Shown piece after piece: positions 35,941 through 43,646 of a stretch of 60,268 nucleotides of DNA. Each line of letters opens with the position of its first letter. The first letter of the stretch is position 1. Position numbers and translations under genes: made by a program. The stretch comes from Idiomarinaceae bacterium (lineage in GTDB: Bacteria > Pseudomonadota > Gammaproteobacteria > Enterobacterales > Alteromonadaceae): positions 1 through 60,268 of the forward strand of contig NYWU01000018.1 of assembly GCA_002685255.1 (NCBI GenBank). Reading direction: 5' to 3'. The notes beneath the pieces are model-generated. The model saw only the letters and a program-made list of their open reading frames with translations. It was not told the DNA's origin and made no database searches.

Positions 35941-37935
35941 CTAACCTTTTTCGTAACCGGTCAGTAACTCTGGCCAGTCACGACTTTCTTTCCAGTAAAA
36001 AGTATCGTACTTCGACTTTTCTTTTTTCAATGAACGCAAAAGCCTGTCTAGATTTTCCTTTTTCCATTCACCGGGCTCTCTAAACCCGCACTTGTCAAAA
36101 TCAACAATCCAAGGCTTATCGTTATCATCGAGCATGATATTGTGGCAGTTCAAATCTGAGTGGAACACGTTCTTATCGTGTAATTGACGTATCGCAGCAC
36201 CTAACGACTGCCATTGTTCTACGTTTAATTGACGTTCGCGGAGCAATCGGTAAACATCCACAGCGCCTGGGATCACTTCAACTAAAATATCTGCGGTGTA
36301 GCTCATTACACCCACTTTGCGCATACGTGCAGCGATAGGCCGGGGTACAGGTAAATCTTGATTGCGTAGCTTTACCAGCAAATCAAACTCTGCGATTGCG
36401 CGGCTACGTTCTACCGGCTCCCGCATAAACTTATCTTTGTTGACCTTACCCACTAATCCACCACGATAATAGTGCCGTAACACCATGCCGTGGTCACCCT
36501 GCTGGATAAACCAAACGGTTGCACGACCCGTTGCATTGCCTGCTATCGCTTTCTTCTGCTGCCAGTATTTGGCAGAAAAAAAGTTATCCTCAAATTCTGG
36601 CAACACATCCTTGTCAAACTTAATCACATCACGCTTTGTCGTAAATGTCGCTATCATTTGCTGTCCTATATCGCTAAATCTTTGCGCATGCTTAAGCATA
36701 CGTCGACTGGCGCCCTGATGCGTGCTAAGCACGTTTTCAGCGGCACTTACGCTCGTTTTTCTCAATGAATCATTATCAAATAAATATTGCAGTGGTGTGG
36801 CAAGATCTAAGTCCTTAACCCAATGCACAGCCCGCTGCTCGTCTAACAGCCGATATACCTCGGCAAAATTAAATATCTTTCTTCCGCTAACGACAGCTGA
36901 ACCTGCCGCTACGGCTTCAAGCGGATTATGTCCGCCGCGCTCAATTAAGCTTCCACCGACAAAAGTCACTTGAGCAATACTGCACCACTTCAACATCTCG
37001 CCAATTGAGTCGGCTAGCAACACATTACAGTCCGATGGGACACCTTGATCACTCAACTCACTACGGCGCATCCAAACGAGTTCAGAACTCTGAAGTTGCG
37101 CTGCAACTTCATCAAACCGCTCAGGATGACGTGGTGCCCAAATCAGCAGCATCGCTGGATACGTTTCTAACAGTTTTTGATGCGCGCTCAGTACCGCTTG
37201 TTCCTCGCCTGGGTGCGTACTTGCAGCCAGCCAAACTAAGTGTTCTCCGCGCAATTTCAGTAATTCCTCTGCGGCTACTTTTTCTGATGTGGGCACGGAA
37301 ACATCATATTTCAAGTTACCATCAATATAGAGCCTCGTATCTCTTACCCCCAAACATAACATACGCTTTGCTGTGGCACGCGACTGTGCGCCAACATAAG
37401 CTAGGCTGTGCCAGCTTTCACGCATGAGTTTCCCGACTCGGGCGTAACCGCGTGCTGAACGTTTTGATAGACGGGCGTTGAGGAGACTCACAGGAATATG
37501 ACGTTGGCTGGTGTGATACAATAAATTAGGCCAAAGCTCAGTTTCCATCACCCAAATCGCGCGCGGTCTGAGCTTCGACAGGAAGCTTCGCACTGCACAA
37601 GGGTGATCGATAGGCAAGTAACACACAGACACCCTATCACCAAAACTTTTCTCGATGAGACGACGTGCAGTAGGCGTCATGCAACTAATCGTGATGGGGC
37701 TATGCGGAAACTCTTCAATAGCTTGTTGAATCAACTGACGCGCAGCTATCGTCTCACCGACCGATACGGTATGAATAAGTAGCCCATTTTGCTGGGCATC
37801 AGGCACCGCGAGCTTACCGAGTCGTTCAGCAAGGTGCGCTCGATAACCGATATCTTTTCGGCCCCTATAATAGAACCAAGCAAGCGCCAGCGGTGTAACG
37901 CCTGTCATTACACCGCTGTAGAGCCAACGTAACAT
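35941..37935 (-). CDS. WaaA-KdkA fusion: Kdo transferase joined to Kdo kinase
   Basis: A 664-residue two-domain protein. Residues 1 to about 425 are Kdo transferase WaaA/KdtA: membrane anchor at the start, HTVSVGETIAARQLI with catalytic Glu61, METELWPNLL, GNLKYD, AASTHPGEE and GGSLIERGGHNPLEA. Residues about 435-664 match Kdo kinase KdkA: WQQKKAIAGNATGRATVWFI, LRHYYRGGLVGKVNKDKF, PVPRPIAAR, the kinase catalytic loop HSDLNCHNIML (about 588-598) and metal-binding DFDKCG. In Haemophilus and Vibrio these are separate proteins that add one Kdo to lipid A and phosphorylate it. The single chain has no stop or frameshift between the domains. The stop of the upstream glycosyltransferase is two bases before its ATG. 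Confidence 0.9.
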   Translation of the reverse strand: MLRWLYSGVMTGVTPLALAWFYYRGRKDIGYRAHLAERLGKLAVPDAQQNGLLIHTVSVGETIAARQLIQQAIEEFPHSPITISCMTPTARRLIEKSFGDRVSVCYLPIDHPCAVRSFLSKLRPRAIWVMETELWPNLLYHTSQRHIPVSLLNARLSKRSARGYARVGKLMRESWHSLAYVGAQSRATAKRMLCLGVRDTRLYIDGNLKYDVSVPTSEKVAAEELLKLRGEHLVWLAASTHPGEEQAVLSAHQKLLETYPAMLLIWAPRHPERFDEVAAQLQSSELVWMRRSELSDQGVPSDCNVLLADSIGEMLKWCSIAQVTFVGGSLIERGGHNPLEAVAAGSAVVSGRKIFNFAEVYRLLDEQRAVHWVKDLDLATPLQYLFDNDSLRKTSVSAAENVLSTHQGASRRMLKHAQRFSDIGQQMIATFTTKRDVIKFDKDVLPEFEDNFFSAKYWQQKKAIAGNATGRATVWFIQQGDHGMVLRHYYRGGLVGKVNKDKFMREPVERSRAIAEFDLLVKLRNQDLPVPRPIAARMRKVGVMSYTADILVEVIPGAVDVYRLLRERQLNVEQWQSLGAAIRQLHDKNVFHSDLNCHNIMLDDNDKPWIVDFDKCGFREPGEWKKENLDRLLRSLKKEKSKYDTFYWKESRDWPELLTGYEKG
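37888..37918 (-). repeat. Perfect 11-bp inverted repeat in the first codons of the waaA-kdkA fusion
   Basis: CAGCGGTGTAA (37888-37898) is exactly inverted at 37908-37918 with a 9-nt loop. In the mRNA the hairpin begins about 17 bases after the start codon and 20 bases after the upstream stop. No T run follows, so it is not a normal terminator; effects on translation or mRNA stability are possible. Confidence 0.55.
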
Positions 37936-37937
37936 GC

Positions 37938-38690
37938 TTATTGCCAGTATTCAGCTATCCAACGTGTCGGCAGAACTTTGCGATACCATTTTCCACTACG
38001 CCCTGCTAACGCATCATCAGGGTGTGGTTTGCCGTGGAAAATAATGACTCGCGCATCATCGGGGATCCGAGGCTGTTGAAAGAAGCTGAGTGGGAACGGA
38101 CGGATACAGTGACGTTTGAAGCTACGGCACCATTTCTCTGGCCAGTACTTTAGACGATTTTGGCGGTCGACAAATTGTGTAATATATTCCTGTTCATTAC
38201 GCACAGGCTCCGTCGCTTTCTCTGGATCAGCTTTTAAGTAATCAAGCGCATCCTCATGAGCACCCGCTTCAAAACGAAATACCGAAGTATTACCCGTAGC
38301 ATCAGACTTGTCCCACTCTTTAATAACCATGAAGTCGCCTTCAGGCTTAAAAAAGTCGTCGAGTGAGCCAACAATGACGATGTCCAAGTCAAGAAACAGC
38401 GTGGGTCCGGTTAAATCCGAAAGTGGATTTGCAAAACACGTTAACTTCAACCACCCATGGGCTTTCGCCCATGCTTTCTTCTCATCGAAGTCTTCAAACC
38501 CAATCTTTGGAATGGGCTTGACTTCGACCTCATCACGAATGCCCTCAGCTTCGTCTGTAAAGCATACAAATCGATAGGGTAAACTCAGGTTACGGCTGAC
38601 CATCGAATACAATGTATTGACGTAGTCGTTCCCGTATTTATCACCCCATTTGATGCAGATTACATTTACTTTTTGTTGTGCGTCGCTCAT
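37938..38690 (-). CDS. Glycosyltransferase, probably lipopolysaccharide core
   Basis: A 250-residue cytoplasmic protein with a GT-A-like layout: N-terminal strand VNVICIKWGDKYGNDYVNTLY, then FVCFTDEAEGI and a DxD motif in TLFLDLDIVIVGSLDDFF (Asp101 and Asp103). The C-terminal VIIFHGKPHPDDA loop is a hallmark of a small glycosyltransferase family near LPS core genes. The donor and acceptor sugars cannot be read. It lies directly upstream of waaA-kdkA, so it probably adds a sugar to the inner core. Confidence 0.75.
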   Translation of the reverse strand: MSDAQQKVNVICIKWGDKYGNDYVNTLYSMVSRNLSLPYRFVCFTDEAEGIRDEVEVKPIPKIGFEDFDEKKAWAKAHGWLKLTCFANPLSDLTGPTLFLDLDIVIVGSLDDFFKPEGDFMVIKEWDKSDATGNTSVFRFEAGAHEDALDYLKADPEKATEPVRNEQEYITQFVDRQNRLKYWPEKWCRSFKRHCIRPFPLSFFQQPRIPDDARVIIFHGKPHPDDALAGRSGKWYRKVLPTRWIAEYWQ

Positions 38691-38804
38691 AACGGCTCCC
38701 TAATCATCTAATCTGCCCATAATGCCACAAATTAAAGCAGTTCGGTATTAGATCCTATCCCTAGGTTAGCACGTAACTGAAGGCAAAAGAGGAGTATTCA
38801 ATTT

Positions 38805-39470
38805 ATGACAAAGCATATCGCTCAGGCCGACTTAGCTAATATGGATAACCGCCGTCGTGTGAATTTCATCAATTCATTATCGGGTTATAAAAGCGCTAAC
38901 TTAATTGGTACAAGTAGCCGTAAAAATGAAGATAACTTAGCCATCGTCAGCTCAGTGGTTCATTTAGGTGCAAATCCCCCGCTCATTGGCTTTATCATGC
39001 GCCCCGACTCAGTTGAGCGCCATACGTTGGAAAATATCGAGGAAACAGGTGTTTATACAATCAATCACGTATCTCAATCGATAGTTAAAGCGGCGCATCA
39101 GACGGCAGCGCGATACGATAGAAAGGTATCAGAGTTTGAAGCAACCGGTTTGACCCCTGACCGTTGTAACGGTTTTCATGCACCCTTCGTTAAAGAGAGC
39201 CCGCTCTCAATGGGCGTAAAACTCGTCGAAATTACTAATATAACGCACAATGGTACTGATTTTGTCATTGGCGAAATTCAGTGGATTCAGACCAAGGAGG
39301 AAGCGATTCAAGAAGATGGCTTCATTGATTTGAATACATTAGAAACCGTCGCAGTATCAGGTCTTGATAGCTATCATAGTGCCTCGAGACTATTTCGACT
39401 CAGTTATGCCAAGCCCGATAAAACCCTAGAGGAGATCCCGCTTAAGGGGGCCGATACGTACGATGAGTGA
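38805..39470 (+). CDS. Flavin reductase family (FMN-binding split barrel) protein
   Basis: A 221-residue protein of the flavin reductase-like split-barrel family. The core VNFINSLSGYKSANLIGT, NLAIVSSVVHLGANPPLIGFIMRP and ETGVYTINHVSQ fits FMN binding. Such proteins reduce free flavin or act on a bound one. AGAGGAG precedes the ATG. The end overlaps the photolyase gene by eight bases, so it may supply reduced flavin to, or otherwise assist, the FAD-dependent photolyase; that link is inference. Confidence 0.8.
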   Translation: MTKHIAQADLANMDNRRRVNFINSLSGYKSANLIGTSSRKNEDNLAIVSSVVHLGANPPLIGFIMRPDSVERHTLENIEETGVYTINHVSQSIVKAAHQTAARYDRKVSEFEATGLTPDRCNGFHAPFVKESPLSMGVKLVEITNITHNGTDFVIGEIQWIQTKEEAIQEDGFIDLNTLETVAVSGLDSYHSASRLFRLSYAKPDKTLEEIPLKGADTYDE

Positions 39471-41019
39471 CATTAGGGAAGTTCGCTTAATATTGGGCGA
39501 CCAGCTTAACGCGAAGCACACTTGGTTGCGCACGCAGCATGATAACGTGCTGTACGTGATGATGGAGATGCGCCAAGAAACTGATTACGTCAAACACCAT
39601 ATACAAAAGATCGTTGCTTTTTTTGCCGCGATGCGTAATTTTGCCAGCGCCATTGAGCAAGCAGGTCATCGAGTTCATTATGTGAAACTGGATGATGCAA
39701 ACAACACCCAGTCACTTACTCAAAACTTAGCAGCCATATTAGCCCAGCACCCCAAAGCGACGCTGAGCTGCATGTTACCCGACGAATACCGGGTTGATCA
39801 TCAACTCCGAAGCTGGGCTGGGAAAGAAGATATACACATTGACTGGGTCGACAGTGAGCACTTCCTTACCCAACGAACGGTTTTGGCTGAGTGGTTTCCC
39901 GATCGCGACAATTTTTTGATGGAGAGCTTTTACCGTCGTGTACGAAAGCAGTTCGATATTATGATGGAAGGCGACAAGCCCGAAGGTGGTCAGTGGAACT
40001 ATGACCATGATAATCGTAACAAGCTACCAAAAAGTGCCTCAGTTATTGCTCCAAGTTGCCCTGCGACTGATGTTACAGATATTCACCAAATGGTAAGCCA
40101 ACAGGATATTAATTGCTTTGGAGAAATCGACCCTCAACACTTTATTTGGCCGACCACACGCAAACAAGCACGTGACATTTTGTCATTCTTTTGTCAGCAC
40201 CAACTAGCTTACTTCGGCACCTATCAAGACGCAATGACAGATACTGAAGTACATGATCATGCGTGGAGCTTGTACCATTCGCGCTTATCATTTGCGATGA
40301 ACAGCAAAATGTTACATCCAATGGAAGTCGTGAACGCAGTTCTCGCTCATTGGCGCGAAAATGAAGACACCATTAGTATCAATCAAGTCGAGGGTTTTAT
40401 TCGACAAATTATTGGTTGGCGAGAATTTATCCGCGCCATTTACTGGCATCACATGCCTGAATATAAGAATCTTAATGCGCTCGGACATCAACGCGATCTG
40501 CCGAAGTTTTTTTGGGATGGTGAGACACATATGCGGTGTCTTTCGCAAGCCATTAAACAGTCTTTAAAGTACGCTTACGCGCACCACATTCAACGTCTTA
40601 TGCTGACTGGAAATTTTGCACTGTTAGCGGGCTGCGATCCCGACCAAATCGATGAATGGTATCTCGGTATTTATATTGATGCGCTCGAGTGGGTAGAACT
40701 TCCTAATACCCGTGGTATGAGTCAATATGCTGACAATGGTGTACTAGCCACCAAACCTTATATTTCAAGCGCAAATTATATAAATAAAATGAGTCACCAT
40801 TGTTCTCAGTGTCGCTATAATCCGAATAAGAAAACTGGAGAAGGCTCGTGTCCGTTTAATTCGCTTTATTGGCAGTTCTTGGCTCGACATGAATCACACT
40901 TCAGTAACAACCAACGCATGGCGATGATGTATTCGGTGTGGAACAAAAAAACGCAAGAAGAACAAAAGGCGCTTGCCAAACAAGCAGAATATTATTTAGA
41001 CAACATGGATGATTTATAA
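39463..41019 (+). CDS. Iron-sulphur bacterial cryptochrome/(6-4) photolyase, PhrB class
   Basis: A 518-residue member of the FeS-BCP/CryPro class: FAD and a [4Fe-4S] cluster, repairing (6-4) photoproducts in the Agrobacterium PhrB prototype. The start RLILGDQLNAKHTWL is diagnostic. The four cluster Cys are Cys359, Cys447, Cys450 and Cys463, each at the PhrB position (350, 438, 441, 454) plus nine. The FAD region RGMSQYADNGVLATKPYIS and SANYINKMSHHC is intact. The gene lies between a flavin reductase and a lipocalin, the three within a few bases of each other. Confidence 0.92.
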   Translation: MSDIREVRLILGDQLNAKHTWLRTQHDNVLYVMMEMRQETDYVKHHIQKIVAFFAAMRNFASAIEQAGHRVHYVKLDDANNTQSLTQNLAAILAQHPKATLSCMLPDEYRVDHQLRSWAGKEDIHIDWVDSEHFLTQRTVLAEWFPDRDNFLMESFYRRVRKQFDIMMEGDKPEGGQWNYDHDNRNKLPKSASVIAPSCPATDVTDIHQMVSQQDINCFGEIDPQHFIWPTTRKQARDILSFFCQHQLAYFGTYQDAMTDTEVHDHAWSLYHSRLSFAMNSKMLHPMEVVNAVLAHWRENEDTISINQVEGFIRQIIGWREFIRAIYWHHMPEYKNLNALGHQRDLPKFFWDGETHMRCLSQAIKQSLKYAYAHHIQRLMLTGNFALLAGCDPDQIDEWYLGIYIDALEWVELPNTRGMSQYADNGVLATKPYISSANYINKMSHHCSQCRYNPNKKTGEGSCPFNSLYWQFLARHESHFSNNQRMAMMYSVWNKKTQEEQKALAKQAEYYLDNMDDL

Positions 41020-41021
41020 TC

Positions 41022-41582
41022 ATGAGTTATTTAAACAAGTCGTTACTCGGTCTCTTATCTTTATTTGTGTTGTTCACCCTACCCGGCTGTAAATCCGACC
41101 CGACACCCGTGGCACCCACGGTAAAGCAGTTCTCAGCGGAAAAATACTTGGGTAAGTGGTATGAAATCATACGCATGCCGCACAGCTTTGAAGAGAACCT
41201 GCAAGGTGTCACGGCAGAGTACCGACTCAATGCTGACGGCACTATCGAAGTGACTAATCGCGGCTACAATGTGGTGGATGATGAGTGGCAGACTGCTATT
41301 GGTAAAGCGGAGCCGGTAGAAGGCATGACAGCTGCTTACAAGGTGACCTTTTTCTGGCCGTTTTATGGGGGATATTATGTCAGCTGGTTATCACCCGACT
41401 ACAAAATGGCGATTGTTACTAGCGATTCACACGACTACTTTTGGTTTTTGGCGCGCTCACCTGATGTCGATCAAAGCGATATTGACTTTGCATTAGCTAA
41501 GGCAAAACAGTGGGGATATGATATCGACCAGATGATTATCACACAATCTCTGGCCGACATCGGGGTAGCTAACGCCGATTAA
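41022..41582 (+). CDS. blc: Bacterial lipocalin Blc (lipoprotein)
   Basis: A 186-residue outer membrane lipoprotein: signal with lipobox LPGC, then the lipocalin GxW motif in YLGKWYEIIRMPHSFEENLQGVTAEY and the late YFWFLARSPDVDQ. Blc proteins bind fatty acids or lysophospholipids and are often stress-induced. It starts two bases after the photolyase stop. Co-transcription with photolyase genes is common in light-stress regulons of marine bacteria, so a role in membrane repair after photo-oxidation is plausible (inference). Its stop overlaps that of deaD by four bases. Confidence 0.88.
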   Translation: MSYLNKSLLGLLSLFVLFTLPGCKSDPTPVAPTVKQFSAEKYLGKWYEIIRMPHSFEENLQGVTAEYRLNADGTIEVTNRGYNVVDDEWQTAIGKAEPVEGMTAAYKVTFFWPFYGGYYVSWLSPDYKMAIVTSDSHDYFWFLARSPDVDQSDIDFALAKAKQWGYDIDQMIITQSLADIGVANAD

Positions 41583-43342
41583 TTGAATCGACGTGCAGCA
41601 GGTTGACCTTTACGCGGGGCACGGCGGCGATTGTCGCTGTTGCCTTTGCTCGCGCGAGGCGGCATTTTTTTAAGCGGGCTATCCGATAACTCAAGCGCCA
41701 TCGGCTGCTGACGTACGCGTGTGCGTTGCAACGCTTTCTTCAATTCAGCAGGCATGCCTTTAGGCAGTTGCACCAACGAGTGCTGTGCGAACAATTGGAT
41801 CTGACCAATGAATTGGCTATCGATCTCAGCTTCATTGGCAATAGCACCCACGATATCGCCTGGGCGCGCACCGTGGTCACGGCCAACCTGAATCTTATAG
41901 GTATCGAACTCGCTATCCGGCACACGCTTGGTGTTGGCGCGCACACGCTTCTCACCACGTTGAGGACGTCCGTTATCACGGTCACTACGCTCTGCGCGTT
42001 CGGGACGCGGACGACGCTCTTCTTTGACGAACAAAGGCTGTTGCTGGTTACGTTGAGCCAATAGGCTCAGCGCGATCTGTTCAGCGGTCATCGACCCGTC
42101 AGCTAACCAGCTGCTGAGAAGCTTCTGAATGTTGCTGTCAACATCCGACTTAAGTTGCTTCAATAGGCTTTGCTGCAATTGCTCTTGGCGGAAGCGACTC
42201 AGTTCTTCTGCTGAAGGTACGTCAAAGTACTCAATTGAGCCGTTCGTCAGTTTTTCATAATGACGTAACAAATGACGCTCTTTACCGCGATAGAACAAGA
42301 TAGCCTCGCCGCTACGGCCTGCACGACCGGTACGACCGATACGGTGAACGTATGACTCAGTGTCACTCGGCAAATCGTAGTTAATGACGTGAGTGATTTC
42401 TGGTACATCAAGGCCACGCGCGACAACGTCTGTTGCTACAAGCACTTTAATGTGGCCGCTACGCAATTGAGTGACTGTTTGTTCGCGTTGTGCTTGGTTC
42501 AAATCACCACTCAAAGGTGCTGCCCGGAATCCTTGACGCTGTAAAAGCTCTGCCACGTCCATAGTATCTTGACGCGTGCGCACGAACACTAACGCGCGCT
42601 GATATTCAGTCACTTCTAAAAGACGCGTCAATGCTGTCATTTTAGTCATGCCCATGACTTTCCATGCGCGCTGACGAATATTTGCTTTTGCCTGCTCAAC
42701 GGGAGCAATACGGATGTTCACCGGATCCGTTAAGTAGGTTTTGGCTAACTTACGAATAGCGGTTGGCATCGTCGCCGAGAATAAAGCACGTTGTGCAGTG
42801 TCAGGCACCGACTGTAGGATAGTTTCGATGTCTTCAATAAAGCCCATGTTTAGCATTTCATCAGCTTCATCCAACACAGCAAAACGCAAACCATCAAGCT
42901 TCAACACTTTCTTGTTGAGTAAATCGATCAAACGCCCTGGCGTGCCAACGACCACAGAAGCGCCACGTTTTAGTGCTTGAATTTGTGGGCCGAAAGCGCT
43001 GCCGCCATATACGGTCGCGACTTCCATTCCCTTCATTTGCTTTGAAAAGCTTTCGATGGCATCAGCGACCTGAATCGCGAGCTCACGGGTAGGCGTGACA
43101 ACGAGCATTTGTGTTTGACGTTGGCTGACATCAATAGCCGCTAAAGCGGGCAAAGAAAACGCAGCGGTTTTACCCGTACCAGTTTGTGCTTCACCCAGTA
43201 CGTCATTACCTTCTAACAAGCTAGGAATGGCTTGTTGTTGGATAGGTGTAGGCTGTGTAAAACCTAACGCTTCAAGTTGACTTAAGACAACAGGAGGCAG
43301 TGCCATGTCTTGGAAAGACACAGCGGTAGTATCATTTTTCAT
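41579..43342 (-). CDS. deaD: ATP-dependent DEAD-box RNA helicase DeaD/CsdA
   Basis: A 587-residue helicase involved in ribosome assembly and mRNA decay in the cold. The core has the Q motif (FTQPTPIQ), Walker A AQTGTGKT, DEAD in FAVLDEADEMLNMGF, SAT in LFSATMP and the HRIGRTGRAGR motif. The C-terminal DbpA/DeaD RNA-binding domain (about 475-545) reads YKIQVGRDHGARPGDIVGAIANE and QLFAQHSLVQLPKGMP, followed by a basic tail (RRRAPRKGQPAARR). The start codon lacks a good Shine-Dalgarno sequence, and a short upstream ORF ends on it. Confidence 0.92.
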   Translation of the reverse strand: MKNDTTAVSFQDMALPPVVLSQLEALGFTQPTPIQQQAIPSLLEGNDVLGEAQTGTGKTAAFSLPALAAIDVSQRQTQMLVVTPTRELAIQVADAIESFSKQMKGMEVATVYGGSAFGPQIQALKRGASVVVGTPGRLIDLLNKKVLKLDGLRFAVLDEADEMLNMGFIEDIETILQSVPDTAQRALFSATMPTAIRKLAKTYLTDPVNIRIAPVEQAKANIRQRAWKVMGMTKMTALTRLLEVTEYQRALVFVRTRQDTMDVAELLQRQGFRAAPLSGDLNQAQREQTVTQLRSGHIKVLVATDVVARGLDVPEITHVINYDLPSDTESYVHRIGRTGRAGRSGEAILFYRGKERHLLRHYEKLTNGSIEYFDVPSAEELSRFRQEQLQQSLLKQLKSDVDSNIQKLLSSWLADGSMTAEQIALSLLAQRNQQQPLFVKEERRPRPERAERSDRDNGRPQRGEKRVRANTKRVPDSEFDTYKIQVGRDHGARPGDIVGAIANEAEIDSQFIGQIQLFAQHSLVQLPKGMPAELKKALQRTRVRQQPMALELSDSPLKKMPPRASKGNSDNRRRAPRKGQPAARRFN

Positions 43343-43425
43343 AAAAATCTCAAAGTCATAAGGTGGTTATAAACCACGATGTGTGTTCGAGGGTTTCGCC
43401 CGGCCACCATTATGCTTTTGAGCAT
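43339..43425 (-). CDS. Possible leader ORF coupled to deaD
   Basis: A 28-codon ORF (ATG at 43425, second in-frame ATG at 43410) lies in the deaD leader and ends in a TGA that overlaps the deaD ATG (ATGA). It includes two small hairpins, ATGCT/AGCAT and GTGGTT/AACCAC. No good Shine-Dalgarno sequence is seen, so whether it is translated is open. The peptide resembles nothing I know. Confidence 0.3.
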   Translation of the reverse strand: MLKSIMVAGRNPRTHIVVYNHLMTLRFL

Positions 43426-43499
43426 CTCTAGAAATTAGGCTTACCCTTACTCGGTCGCAGATTGCGTGTTTCATATACACGGATTACTGCGAGGCGCGA

Positions 43500-43527
43500 A
43501 TTGTACCTAGTTATTGGAAAATTACAA
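43500..43527 (-). promoter_or_regulatory. Sigma-70 promoter of deaD
   Basis: Reverse-strand TTGTAA (43527-43522), 16-nt spacer, TACAAT (43505-43500). Start near 43493 gives a leader of about 150 nt, long for this window, as is usual for deaD genes. Confidence 0.65.
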
Positions 43528-43615
43528 CTCATTTGTATACGTTTTATGCATTTACACATAGATAGTCATTTATTTTTCTAAAAAACTGAACCATTCCGTT
43601 GGTTTTTGCCTACAT

Positions 43616-43624
43616 TGATATACT
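43616..43624 (+). promoter_or_regulatory. Extended -10 promoter of gabD
   Basis: TGATATACT, i.e. TGn plus TATACT, with no good -35 box. Start near 43631, just ahead of the AGGAGG ribosome site at about 43637. Confidence 0.45.
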
Positions 43625-43646
43625 AACCCGAATAACAGGAGGCGTT

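Larger units (their letters stand above)
43343..43646. other. Divergent regulatory region between deaD and gabD
   Basis: About 300 bases without a long gene. The left half is the deaD leader with the short ORF and hairpins. A deaD promoter is at 43500-43527 on the reverse strand and a gabD promoter at 43616-43624. Between them is an AT-rich stretch (about 43506-43600) with no further structure that I can name. Confidence 0.6.

Noticed and set aside
38691-38804. Possible ECF-sigma (light-stress) promoter ahead of the flavin reductase-photolyase operon
   Set aside because: GATCC occurs at about 38751 but no matching -10 element is found at a suitable distance.
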